From Undaria pinnatifida (taxonomy: Eukaryota > Sar > Phaeophyceae > Laminariales > Alariaceae), in NCBI GenBank assembly GCA_012845835.1, contig JABAKD010000016.1:15393625-15457624 (forward strand): a stretch of 64,000 bases of DNA, given 5' to 3'. Shown one piece after another: positions 1-9,953 of this stretch. The stretch's first letter is position 1; the number at the start of each line of letters is the position of its first letter. A program made the position numbers and the translations under genes. The notes under the pieces are model-generated. The model saw only the letters and a list, made by a program, of their open reading frames with translations, made no database searches and was not told where the DNA came from.

Positions 1-1537
1 CGCTTGCGTTGGCGCAAGTAGTCGGCAAGGAGGGCGCTGGACTCACCCGTCGATGGTTCGACCGTTTGCTAGACGCGAGAATGGCCGATTTGGAGCGAAC
101 CCAACCGGAAACGCTGGAGGAGATGGAAGCGTGAGTGGTGAAATCTAATGTATTATCTCTTAGCTTACCCTTTGGGTTTGTTTTATCAACCCGAAACACA
201 AAAAGTGCGATCTTGTCCACCTTTTAAGAATAGAGTGCCGTAGTATGAGTATCAGCATGCTGTGCGCGTGTAGTATACGAGGAGTCTCCTAGCGTTGCAC
301 TTCGGACGCACACCCTACCTAGCAGCTCGGGCTGCTTGAGTAGCCGATCCTATAATCGTCACTTTCGTTTGACGTTTTTACCCCTTGAAGTCCCAAAGGG
401 TTTTAAGAGCCTGTTGTGTCGCCCCTAACCGGTCTTCGATGCGACTGTAGTGGTGAGAGTAACTCATAACGATCGCAACGATGGGCCAGTTGCGTTGGCT
501 CTGGGTTGACCGCGCCAGTGTGCTTTCTTCTTTCAGGAAAGATATTGCTACAGACGTACACCAGCAAGTCGCCACAACCCGTGAAATACGAAAGTAATTG
601 TACGCAATATAGCCTGACAGCGTGGCTGTTCCCGGCTGAAGTGCGGGATCTATGGGGGGCATCGTATGGGCGATGGTTACGACGCCCACCCGCGACGCAG
701 CAGTAGGTACCACACGCCACGCCTGCTCTTTGGCATTAATCTGGAGTCCTCACGGCCGACGTATCGCGCAGCTTGCATAGCTGAGTATCGACCACTCGAG
801 CGGTTGACTCACAGCTGACGTATTTGAAAGAAAACGATAAAATCCCTACCGCCTCGCTCCTGCAGTGGCGGCTAAAGAGATTACTATCGCACACTTCCAA
901 AGCCTGAAACGCTCCCTCTAATACTCTCGTCACGGGTTCATCGCACCCTTCACACCCGCCCCTCACCAGGTACGCAGAGAACACGGCCTCTTCTCTCCTT
1001 TACCTGTCGCTCGAGGTAGCCGGCGTTCGGGCAGGAGCGGTGCCGAGCGCGGCGGCATTAGGACACGCGGCCGGTCACGTGGGGAAGGCGGCGGGGATTT
1101 GCACGCTCTTGCGGTCGCTCGCTCTGCCGCCGCCGCCAACAACTGACGGCGGCGGTAGCAGGGTCGGGTTCGTGGAGTCGTGCGTCCTACCCTCGGAGGT
1201 GATGCGAAAATTTCGATTGCGACACACTGTTCTCCAGAGGGGTCCGCAGGACGACACGGAGGCACACGCTCTGGCTGAGTGCGTCTTTGAGGTAGCATCC
1301 GTCGCGAAGGGGCACATGGAAGCCGCCGAGGAGGGGCTATCCGCAGTGCGGGAACAGGCGGAGGGGAAACTGCCGACGGGGGCGTTTGCGGCACTGCTGC
1401 CCGGAGTCCGGGTTGCGTGGTATCTGGAAACGCTGCAAGAGTGCGGGTTTGACGCCTTTGACGAACGACTCCGACCACAAAGCCCGCTCAAGTTTCAGCT
1501 GCGCTTAGCCAAGGCCATGTTTACGGAGAAGTTTTGA
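1..1537 (+). CDS. NDUFAF6: NDUFAF6-like mitochondrial complex I assembly factor, 3' part (2 exons)
   Basis: This is the C-terminal part of a squalene/phytoene-synthase-fold protein of the NDUFAF6 type, which acts in assembly of mitochondrial NADH dehydrogenase (complex I). Exon 1..130 reads in the frame starting at base 3 (ALAQVVGKEG, then LTRRWFDRLLDARMADL). The donor GTGAGT is at 131 and the acceptor AG at 968-969, and exon 970..1537 continues in phase as EAYAENTASSLLYLSLE. The family landmarks in order are YAE.T.SSLLYL, HVGKAAGICTLLRSL, a helix with EVASVAKGHMEAA, and the C-terminal LPTGAFAALLPGVRVAWYL followed by FDAF. The stop is TGA at 1535-1537. Family members end similarly, so the 3' end is probably complete. 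The 5' part lies outside the window. Active prenyl synthases carry two DxxxD motifs, and neither appears in the visible part. The family call is from motif recognition, not a search. Confidence 0.88.
131..969 (+). other. NDUFAF6-like gene, intron (839 bp)
   Basis: GT-AG intron (GTGAGT at 131, CCAG ending 969) interrupting a glutamate-alanine codon pair in phase 2. Bases 745-830 contain a diverged copy of the dispersed module described elsewhere (CGCAGCTTGCA, then GAGTATCGACC, then CACAGCTGACGT). No coding sequence was seen. Confidence 0.8.
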
Positions 1538-3373
1538 GGGGGGGGCGTTGCCGTTTGCCTTTGCCTTTTGTGAGACGTGTCTTCTGTGCTTTATTTTGTC
1601 CCCCGGCTCCTCTGGCGGGAACATAAATGACATGTTTTTCGTGGGGATGCAAGAACTCGAATGTTGGGTGTTGTTTTTGGTCGCAGATGCTTCGTTGTGG
1701 AGGTTCACCAAGAGGCACAGAGCGTCAGGTGCAAGGTGCATCGCCGTGTGCACTTCGCCGTTTTTTCTCATCGCGGTTGCGGGCATGTTCATGTAGTTTT
1801 GGTGTTGGTGCATCTCTGTGACGTCTTAGCCATCCGGGCGTGTCTTTGGATTTCCTATAGATGCGTAGGCTTGCACGTTGTTACTTGAACCTAAACCGTA
1901 ATATGTTCTAGAATCTTGGAAACGTCGCTTACTACGACGCATATAAATCGTTATGTTTTTCTCTTTGTATTGATTCGAGCCCATCCTCCGAGCCGAGTGT
2001 GCAGCGATGCCGGCTGGCCCCGGGCTCCGGCTGAAATCAGGAATGTAGGTGTTGTGCTGTGGATGGCTCGTTTGGTCGCAGGTACGCCATATAGCGCTGG
2101 ACTAGTGTATCATCCTCCGCCACGGGAGAAGCTCTTTTTTGCAGCTCACAGGATAACGTACAGCAGGATTTCCTTGTTTTTGAAGTGTGCTATGCGATAA
2201 CGTTCATCGCGTGTCAGGGTTACTTTTTTCCCTAGCTTCCCCGTTTTTTCGTATTGTGATTTGTTCCGCTGGAAAAAGCGTTACATGCTGAAGTGCAAGC
2301 AAGCAGTAACTGCTGTCACGCCACTATTGGCCATGGCGACGAAGAGCAGGAACTACATCCCGGTCCGAAAATAGCAGTAAAACACGATACGCACGCACGC
2401 AAACGGGGAATATCGTGTCTCGCGACTGGATGAGCATAACACACACCTCCACCCCTGAACTTGGGGGGCGCCCGGGGCCAGCATTGCTTCACACCCGGCT
2501 CGGGACGTCGATGGTTCCAGTTCAAAAACAGAGACAAGCAGAGTGATGCTGGATGCGCCGTGGGGTCATATTAATTGTCGGCACCGTTCGCAACTCTTTT
2601 ATTGATGTCGTTATGTGTTACGGTTCGGAAAACAGCATGCATGCCCCCACACCAGTGAGAAACCCGTATGCCCGGAAGGCCCCGGCCGCTACAAAGTAGA
2701 TACCTCGAAAGCTGCCATAATCCATACCAGGTTCCAGACAAACAAATAAATGGCCAGAGACTTCAAGTACTACTAATGCGTGCGTACTCGCAGCGAAAGA
2801 GCCGGCTGGAAACACACATCAAGTGAAGCTCCTCTTCGGAAGGTCCGCGCCGCAAACGGCGAGGCTACAGGGGCCCTAGGCATTGCTAATATGTGCGAAA
2901 AATCGGGACTCAGGAGGAACAATCGCAAGTTATCACAACAAGAGTGATTTCCCTAACCTCTTGTACAAAAAATGCCCAAAAACGACAAAAACAAAGGCAT
3001 GAAAGATACACGTTGACCGACTGCTGCTTGAGACGACCTGCGAATAAGTTGGCATGTTTGCACTACTCGTATATACTCTATGAAGACGTGCAAGCTGCAA
3101 TTACAAAAATTGGAGCGACTGAGGTGTTACTTGAATCCAAAGCCGCGATCGTCAGATTCGGAACCATCCATGTCACCAGGTACCCGGCCATGTTACAGGC
3201 TGAGAGCTCAATCAAGCTTCCGGCATTAGACTATACACTCGAACACAAATAGATCCGGGTGCACTAGTCAATCTTGTTTGAACACCCATACATAAATCAC
3301 CACATACAGTTCGCAATAATACGCTATCACACCAAACAAAAGCGCAAGCAAGGACGACTCAATTCGGTATACA
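1538..3373. other. Intergenic stretch without a recognised gene
   Basis: No open frame here resembles a known family. A 119-codon frame at 2893-3252 (+) has no recognisable domain. Bases about 1953-2110 and 2395-2550 form a diverged inverted repeat (shared core GCTGGCCCCGGG) and may be a fold-back element. Nothing else was seen. Confidence 0.5.
1953..2550. repeat. Diverged fold-back (inverted repeat) pair
   Basis: The left arm, about 1953-2110, matches the reverse complement of about 2395-2550. In both arms CGAGCCG, then GTGTG, AGC, ATGC and GCTGGCCCCGGG occur in the same order, followed by a GTAGGTGTTGTG or GGAGGTGTGTGTTATG stretch. By eye the arms are roughly three-quarters identical, separated by about 285 bp. 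They may be ends of a non-autonomous DNA element. I found no clear target-site duplication. Confidence 0.4.
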
Positions 3374-4633
3374 GTTGTTGTTGTTCTCACATTAACTCGC
3401 ATAATCAAGTCCGTGGTCACAGGACAGGCTCCAGTCACTCTGGAGCTGAGGAATACCCCAGGGAAAAACACATTTGTTGTTGTTCTCACATTAACTCGCA
3501 TAATCAAGTCCGTGGTCACAGGACAGGCTCCAGTCACTCTGGAGCTGAGGAATACCCCAGGGAAAAACACACGCAACCCAAGGTGGTACACGCATATATC
3601 ACAGCTGACGCAATTCATGCCTCCACGAGAAACATATAAAAGTGAAATCGGGAGTCAGTCTACGATGTGCCAGGTAAAGGCCGGTGCATACGTCTCACTA
3701 CTCACGCCTGGAGAAACCAAATATTCCGATTGCCACCCAAGGAAGACTACCACGTATATATTACACGTAGTATCCATCACTACGCATACGCACGACAGGC
3801 ATAAGTCAATTGGAGAAAAAGAAACAAAGAAAAGAAAAGAAGATAAAGGAAAGGAAAGAAAAGAGAAGAAAAAACGAAACAAGACGAAAAAGGCAAGCAA
3901 AGAGAAGAAAAAGACAAGAAAAGCAAGAAAAGACACGACAAGAAAGCAAGGAAAGGAGAGAAAAAAAGAAAAAAGAAATAGAAAAAGAAAAGAAAGAAAA
4001 ATGTCATACTAGCAGACCCTAGGAACTGGCTAAGGATGGCATTGGGCTAACAGAGGGTATCACGTCCATCATCAATGGCACCTGGGAGAGAACGCAACAC
4101 GGCGAAGAAGTCAGGGCGGTCTTATGCTATCTTGTGATGGCCATTCATTAGAAAGCCCACAACTTTCAATACGATGATGGCCAAACCCAGACTTCAGTCT
4201 CTTGGGCATGACGCTCCCCCTTCCGCCCCTCCCCCCTTCCTCCCTTTCCCCCTCCCCCCCTCCCTCCTCCCCCCCTCCCCCCTCCCCCAGTCCCCTCCCC
4301 GCCCCCCCCCCTTCCCCCTCCCCCCGGCCGCTTAGAGATGCCAACGGTGGATGACGCTGCCGCAGCCTTTGCGCGTCGCTCTGCAGCTTTGCGTCTCTCC
4401 GTTTCATGCCAATTCCGCATGAACAACTCGGCTCCCTCCTCTACTCTTCGAAACCATCTGCCAGCCTTCTGAGCAGCCTTTCGCCATCCTTCGAATTTCA
4501 TTCCAAAGACCGACATATCCTCCTTCAGATGATCTATCCAGTCTTTCTCTTGCCCCCCTGAGTAGCCTTTACCCCCAACAAACTCCCCAAACATGACCCT
4601 CTGTGGCAGACGCTCCTCCCCCAGTAGGATGTA
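3374..4633 (-). mobile_element. 5'-truncated non-LTR retrotransposon (LINE) copy A
   Basis: On the minus strand, about 4633 to 4330 encodes the C-terminal tail of a LINE reverse-transcriptase protein (EERLPQRVMFGEFVGGKGY, then KDWIDHLKEDM, EGWRKAAQKAGRWF and VEEGAELFMRNW). A G-rich tract follows (C-rich on plus, about 4207-4326), then a short spacer, a pyrimidine tract (purine-rich on plus, 3815-4005), and a 3' UTR of about 440 bp ending in GAGAACAACAACAAC. The copy starts abruptly within the ORF, as expected for 5' truncation. The last 96 bp of the 3' end are duplicated in tandem (3374-3473 and 3474-3570). No poly(A) is present; the tail is an ACA-type simple repeat. Confidence 0.75.
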
Positions 4634-4811
4634 CCCACCACCGACGCACTCCTCCCTTCATGGGCTTTCGCGTAACACACAACCTCAGTGAGCGCCGATA
4701 CCCGGCACCGGTACAAGTTATTGTGCATCTCTAAAACGTAGCACAGGCAGGGAACCTGCTACCAGCTGCTTGCACGCTACTGGGGGTACATACACATATT
4801 CGACGTACAAT

Positions 4812-5095
4812 ATTCACTTGATAAAAGGATACATTTCCCTCCACAGCTGTCAGATTTTGTCCCCCTCAGAAACGGGTTTTATAGTTTCCGCGCACAGACT
4901 GACTAAAATCACCCTGTTGACCCTGATAGCTACACTGTAGTTGTAAGGGGAGTCGCCGACCTATATCCTTAATGAGGACACACAACCCGTAATACGCGCG
5001 ATCGGAGTATCACACAGCTTGCAAAGATGAGTTTCGACGAAATCTTCGATCTCACAGCTGGAGTGTATTTTCATTTTTTATAATATACCAGGTAT
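4812..5095 (+). repeat. Dispersed repeat Q, partial copy
   Basis: From CACTTGATAAA through CCACAGCTGTCAGATTTTG, GTAGTTG and GGAGTCGCCGACCTATATCC to AGCTGGAGTGTATTTT, this matches 12190-12480 on the same strand and the reverse complement of 28725-28985. Only the right part of the longer repeat is present here. No coding potential was recognised. Confidence 0.7.
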
Positions 5096-5676
5096 AGACT
5101 ATGCAGTGCAACAATAAACAGCAGTATAAACCAGCACTTAAAGGGGCAAGCCGAGATTCAAAGGAAAGTACACAAAAGGGTACGAAATTCCGACAAGGTA
5201 ATACTGAAATTAGCACACTACCCAACACAAACTCACCGACTGCCGTGGCTAGGCTGGGCCAGCTTCCCTGGTTCTTACCTGGTATGTAAAACCCAGAACT
5301 ACAACCGACTGTAGACTACCGGGTACTTGACTCACACATAACTGCATCCACGTTTTGGGACACAAGCTACTCGAAAAAATTGGGGGCGAACACAGTAGTC
5401 TATAGATGAGTAAATTTAAACGGATGATCTCTACTGCTCCATGCCTTCTCCTGGTACCTCGTATAATATCGAAACCAGAAGAAGTTGCGTCTTCTTGAAT
5501 GGGTGATACCTACACATGTCATGATACACCCAACTCAATACTGTCACTTTTCAGGTCTGCCCGAAATGTGTAGTAGGCGCGCACGGGACACGGGTACATA
5601 GGGTCTTCCCTTGGATACCGTCCGTATTAATAGTACCGTTTACAGGTCGTAACACAGTGTGTGGTCTTCCACTTAA
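5096..5676. other. Non-coding stretch, nothing recognised
   Basis: AT-rich intergenic DNA with no supported gene. It contains two instances of the recurrent ACCAGGTA/TACCTGGT motif at its left edge and near 5278. Confidence 0.5.
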
Positions 5677-5772
5677 ACTGATGTTTCCACCCATCTACAT
5701 CCAGCACAACCGGTGTCCGCGTTCTCATGAGACGAGCTCTGTGGTCACAAACTACGAGACAGAGATACACAT

Positions 5773-6045
5773 TGGTATAAGTCAGTTTCGTGAGTTCGAA
5801 TCTCCCCGAGTGCATACTCGTATAAATTCGTGGGGACTTTTTCTTGTGCACAACTCGACTTGCGGAAAATGCGAGAGCCTGAGTTGATAGCAACACTCGA
5901 TGAAAAATCGACGAGCAGCGGGATTGCTGGACCCTATGCGCGATAAGAATTAAAGGCAAGAACCGGGGGGGAGAAGGGACGACACCTGTGACCACGGCTT
6001 GTCCAGAAGCCAGAAAGTACATGTGTGTTAAAAAAAAAAAAAAAA
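5773..6045 (+). mobile_element. tRNA-derived SINE family 1, copy 1 (5'-truncated, poly-A tail)
   Basis: The copy contains the B-box-like GTTCGAATC at 5794-5805, then the family body (CGACGAGCAG, GGACCCTATGCGCGATAA, GGGACGACACCTGTGACC) and ends in a run of 16 A at 6030-6045. The A-box head seen in other copies is missing. The flanks (CACCCATCTACATCCAGCAC at left, GGCCATGCAATGCCAACCG at right) are contiguous at 10225-10400, so this SINE appears inserted into an older repeat. Confidence 0.72.
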
Positions 6046-6325
6046 TGCAAATGCCGCAAGCAAGATATTTGGCCATGCAATGCCAACCGCAATGAGCACG
6101 CAGGCAAAAAGCAAAAACATGCAAGCCAGCACGCCAGACTATTTGCAGTCAAGATTTATAAAAAAAAAACATGCACCAGGTATAAAATATTACAAAAAAT
6201 AAGATAGATACCTTCAAGAAGATATTATTGAACAAAACACAGAGGAAAACATAACTGGAAAGGAGGGAAACAGGACGGCACGACAAAAAAGAAAACAAGG
6301 GCACGACAGCCAGCCAGCAACTATC

Positions 6326-6645
6326 TTTTTTTTTTTTTTTTTTTTTTAGCACACCTTCACTTTCCAGCTTCTTCTGGACAAGCCGTGGTCACAGGTGTCA
6401 TCCCTTCTCCTCCCCGGTTCTTGCCTTCAATTTTTATCGCGCATAGGGTTCAGCAATCCCACTGCTCGTCGATTGTTCATCGAATGTTGCTAACTCACGC
6501 TCTCGCGCTTTCCGCAAGTCAATTTGTCCGCAATAAAACGTCCCAACGAATTTATACGAGTATGCACTCGGCGGGGCTCGAACTCACGAAACTAACCTAT
6601 ACCAGGCTCGAGGATAATAACCTGATACGCCACCGGGGCGACCGG
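6326..6645 (-). mobile_element. tRNA-derived SINE family 1, copy 2 (near full length)
   Basis: Read on the minus strand, the head is GGTCGCCCCGGTGGCGTATC (A-box region). A B-box-like GAGTTCGAGCCCCGC follows, then the SINE body and a terminal A run (22 T on plus, 6326-6347). A pol III-type internal promoter plus poly-A is the standard build of a tRNA-derived SINE. Related copies lie at 5773, 11578, 18234 and 27586. Confidence 0.78.
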
Positions 6646-7934
6646 TTATATCTATAGTAACACAGCAGATGGCGCCATCCAACCAACGTCGGAGGCAGCA
6701 ACCATATTGGGTTTCGAACGACCCCACCGAGTAGGAGCATTGCCACGTTGTCAGTTGTTACCTGGGCACTGTTTCTGACAACAGTAAAAGTCGCGCCAAT
6801 ACCCGTCATCGTCGCCTCAGCATCTATTAATAACACAAAAACGAAACCTAACAACTAGGCAAGCAAACACGCAGCAATAAAGCAGATAACACTTCATACC
6901 CAGCCGGCGTCAGAGCAGCACCCAAACTGGGTTCCGAATGCAAGTACTAAAGGGTTAGGAGCATTACTGCCTGGTCTGACCTCGACTTACTATTAATGAA
7001 TAGCTGCATCTTCGACAGTGGTGTCCGTACCGACATCATCGCCTCAATCGCCGCCAAGTGTACCCAAAAGGAAAACAGAAAGGGCAAAGCAAAATAAAGA
7101 GAAATAAAAACGGCCGTCGTCCCTCGTTCCCTCGGTAGTGAGGTGCTGTGGAAGATGACAGCATCTGCACTGAAGTGGGACCCTGAACTGCAATATCCCG
7201 GGATAGTGCGGTATACTGCTGTGAACGGGGTCGTGGCAAGCGTTTTTCACCGCACTAAACTGAGACACCGCACTAGAGGGTACCGCACAAACGCGTGACC
7301 ACGCTACTAACAACCTTCCCTAAAATCCACTTGTACTGGTACCCAACTATCCCCTGATACTTCGTATGCAGCAGTAACGGAAGCAAGTGTCATGTCGCGG
7401 AAAAATGAATAACCATGCATGGCTCTAGACAACAGAACGCCGTGACTTCGAGCCAGTATTCTATAAAAATATTCAAAATACGTCGGCTGCGAGTTCAACG
7501 AATTTTGGGTCGATACAGGTACTCATCTTTGCAAGCTGCGTTGTTGGTACTCGTATACTATGTGGGTGAGTTTTTGCACCTAATAGGAGGGTCCTGTTAT
7601 TTTGTTTTTCATTGTTTGAACATGCAGCATTTAATATAAAGTCTAGGTCTAGACTAGACTATAGTCTAGTCTTTATATTGCATTTTTTTTCATCCTCCGG
7701 CGGATGGGGAAAAATAAAGCTCAACCCCGTTAGAGCCCCCGAACCCCTCCCTATACTAAATCCAAGTAATTTTGTCCCCAAAACGGGTTTCCAGTTGTAA
7801 AGGGGTTAAGCTCACCACACTTCCACGTACTTTCATACGCTTCGTGCGTATATTTTGTTTTTCTCCACTTATAATGGCCAGTTTTATTTGTTCCCACATA
7901 GCGTCCTACGCATCTCGACCGGTAACCATATAGT
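6646..7934. other. Non-coding stretch with repeats and a palindrome
   Basis: No gene is supported. Two loosely similar segments (6660-6850 and 6890-7060, sharing GGAGCATT and CCGTCATCG/CGACATCATCG with CGCC) may be old duplicates. 7468-7545 is a dispersed-module copy. 7633-7679 is a near palindrome built of GTCTAG units, with perfect outer arms AATATAAAG/CTTTATATT. 7690-7860 carries the TCCTCCGGCGGATGGGG and CTCACCACACTTCCACGTA repeat block. Confidence 0.5.
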
Positions 7935-8806
7935 CTATATATCACCATCGGTCTTTCGCGACGCCCGACCATGAACTCGCGCAACCCATCCCCTTGCTTG
8001 CCTTCCCACGCGCGACACTCTCGTCGCAATGCCACGAATCCATCGAATCCCCCGCGCCCCCCCCGGACTTCTCTTTCCCCCCCGCCCCGCTTCTTCCTCC
8101 GTTGCATTATTTGCATCAGTCCTTAGCGCCATGTCGTCATATCTGACTCTATGTTGGGGTGAGTTCGCCATGTTGTCGAAGCTGGCTCCTTGTGGTGGGG
8201 AGTGTTGGACGGTCTCCTGGAGTCGAGGAGGGGAGGGTCGGCCAATTTCTTCTAGTCGATGCGCAGCGGACCGGTCGCAGTTGTCGGGCTGTGCGAGTCG
8301 TAGTTTTCCCGCAATCTCGCGCGCTCTGCCGCTGTCGAGCACCGTCGTTCGTAGGCTCCTAAGCTTGTATGCATTCCGTTCCCATGTCGTCGGAGAACTG
8401 TTGTCGGTTGTGGCATCCTCTTCTCTCGTCGTCGCCTCTGCACTTCTTCTGGGGGAGGTAAGGCCGCTCCCGGTACGAGCGTTTCCCGAACTCACACGAG
8501 AAAATATATCGGGTGCACTGGTGCTCGTGCTCGTACCAAGACCATGTCCTATGGCAGCATCAGCGGCAGCAACAGAGCTACGGTACTCCGACTCTAGTTC
8601 GTCGCGATGGAGCCTGTCTGCCGCTCGTTTGGCGAGGATTTTGGAACCCTCGCTGTTGATGAGAGCTTCTCTTGTAGCGATGACCTCCATTGCGCTCCAG
8701 CCACCACCAGGGCTGATTGCTATGGGCGGTGAAGCCCTGGTGCTTCTGGTGCTGGTGCTACTGGTGCTACTGGTGCTGCTTCTTCTGCTGCTGCTGCTGC
8801 TGGCGG

Positions 8807-8841
<35 letters not shown>

Positions 8842-8969
8842 CTACTGCCAAAGCGAATGTTCGGCGGTGGGAGTGTTGAAATCGGGGTACCCACAGATGG
8901 CGATACGAACCCCCACACCGGCAAGCATAGTAGTGCGATTAAGGTGGCCAGTCGCATGCAGCATGCCAT
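7935..8969 (-). CDS. Signal-peptide-bearing Ser-rich hypothetical protein (344 aa)
   Basis: I do not recognise the family. The 344-residue frame starts with MACCMRLATLIALLCLPVWG, a good hydrophobic signal sequence, followed by FVSPS. A hydrophobic leader followed by a phenylalanine resembles the ASAFAP-type site of heterokont bipartite plastid presequences, which is inference. Residues about 42-80 are a polyserine/threonine run encoded by CAG/GCT-type trinucleotide repeats. The rest is basic and low in hydrophobicity, with several RR and SPR motifs. The opposite strand is also open (8029-8985) but gives a polyleucine artefact, so I prefer this strand for its start and signal sequence. Its 5' end faces the aminotransferase start 427 bp away. 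It could still be a spurious frame caused by the repeat. Confidence 0.45.
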
Positions 8970-9396
8970 GATGACTACGGTGTGAGGAAGTCCGCTGCTC
9001 CGTTATAGCTCGAGTATCGCCTAGTAGCTCTTGTCGCCCCCTGTATCAACTCCTCCCCCTGTATCAACTCCTTGCACGCGGGTCCATCTCACGGCACGGT
9101 CGGAAATTTAAGAACCCATATAATACAAAAATTAACTGTACAAAATACTTAAGTTTTCGTCTACATTGGCTTTAGCGAGGAATCTACACAATCTACGAAA
9201 GTGTATATATAGTGTGTGATGCACGTGTCACACTGGTTTCGACAAACAAGTCCATTTTATTTTGGTTATTTTGTATCCAGGTACCATATACCAGGTATAG
9301 TCTATATCTGCTGTCACATCTGCTGTGGCACCACCACGCAGACCACACTACTACACACACCCCACCCAAGCACTCTGCAACAACTAAGAGCAACGC
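8970..9396. promoter_or_regulatory. Divergent intergenic region between the hypothetical gene and the aminotransferase
   Basis: This 427 bp region separates two head-to-head starts and must hold both 5' UTRs and promoters if both genes are real. A TATATATAG stretch lies at about 9203-9211, and the motif pair CCAGGTACC / ACCAGGTATAG lies near 9278-9300. Neither is demonstrated to be functional. Confidence 0.35.
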
Positions 9397-9953
9397 ATGC
9401 ACTACCTAAAGGGACGTCGGCGCACCTTGATAGTTGCTAGCTTCGTGGTGTTGTGCCAAGCATCGGGCTTCCTAGCGAGCAGCAGCAATGTTGGGATCGA
9501 GCAATGTTCTAACACCGTTGGTGTTGCTGGAAATAGTGAACATCATCAGATGCGACAACAGCAGCAGAGTGAGGACGGAGGAGGAAGAGGAGGAGCAGGA
9601 GGAGGAGCAGTGCCTTTAAGCTTCAACAAAGACTTCACCCGACCCATGAGCATCCCGGATGAGGGCATAGACGCCGCCGTCGAGGTCCTCCGTAGCGGGA
9701 GACTCTTCAGGTACAGCTGTGAGTCAGCAGAGGTCTCCCAAGTGGCCCTGGCCGAGGAAGAATTTGCAAAGGCAACGGGAGCGCGTTATGCTGTCGGAGT
9801 GAACTCGTGTTCATCCGCGATACTCATCGCTCTCTTGAGTGTAGGGGTTCGACATGGCGATAAGGTGCTTACGAACGCTTTCACGTTCACTGCGGTGACT
9901 TCGACGATCTTGAGGCTGGGCGCGGAGCCGGTGCTGGTCGAGTGCGGTGAAAG
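9397..9953 (+). CDS. Aminotransferase exon 1
   Basis: Encodes the targeting-like N-terminus and the first half of the large domain up to EPVLVECGE. The donor AG|GTGCGA at 9954 leaves phase 2. Joined to exon 2, the split codon becomes serine and the frame reads ECGESWTLDLDDLE, which is the expected family sequence. The alternative donor GTGAAA at 9946 would break the frame. Confidence 0.88.

Noticed and set aside
2893-3252. 119-codon plus-strand frame
   Set aside because: No recognisable family, composition like the surrounding non-coding DNA, and no supporting context.
3780-4022. Lys/Arg/Glu-rich and Phe/Ser/Leu-rich frames over purine-pyrimidine tracts (also near 13400, 24250, 26400, 31250)
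   Set aside because: They are translations of the LINE purine/pyrimidine tract and recur in every copy.
8029-8985. 318-codon plus-strand frame ending in a polyleucine run
   Set aside because: It is the complement of the Ser-rich minus-strand frame. The leucines come from a CTG repeat, and the minus strand offers a credible signal sequence.
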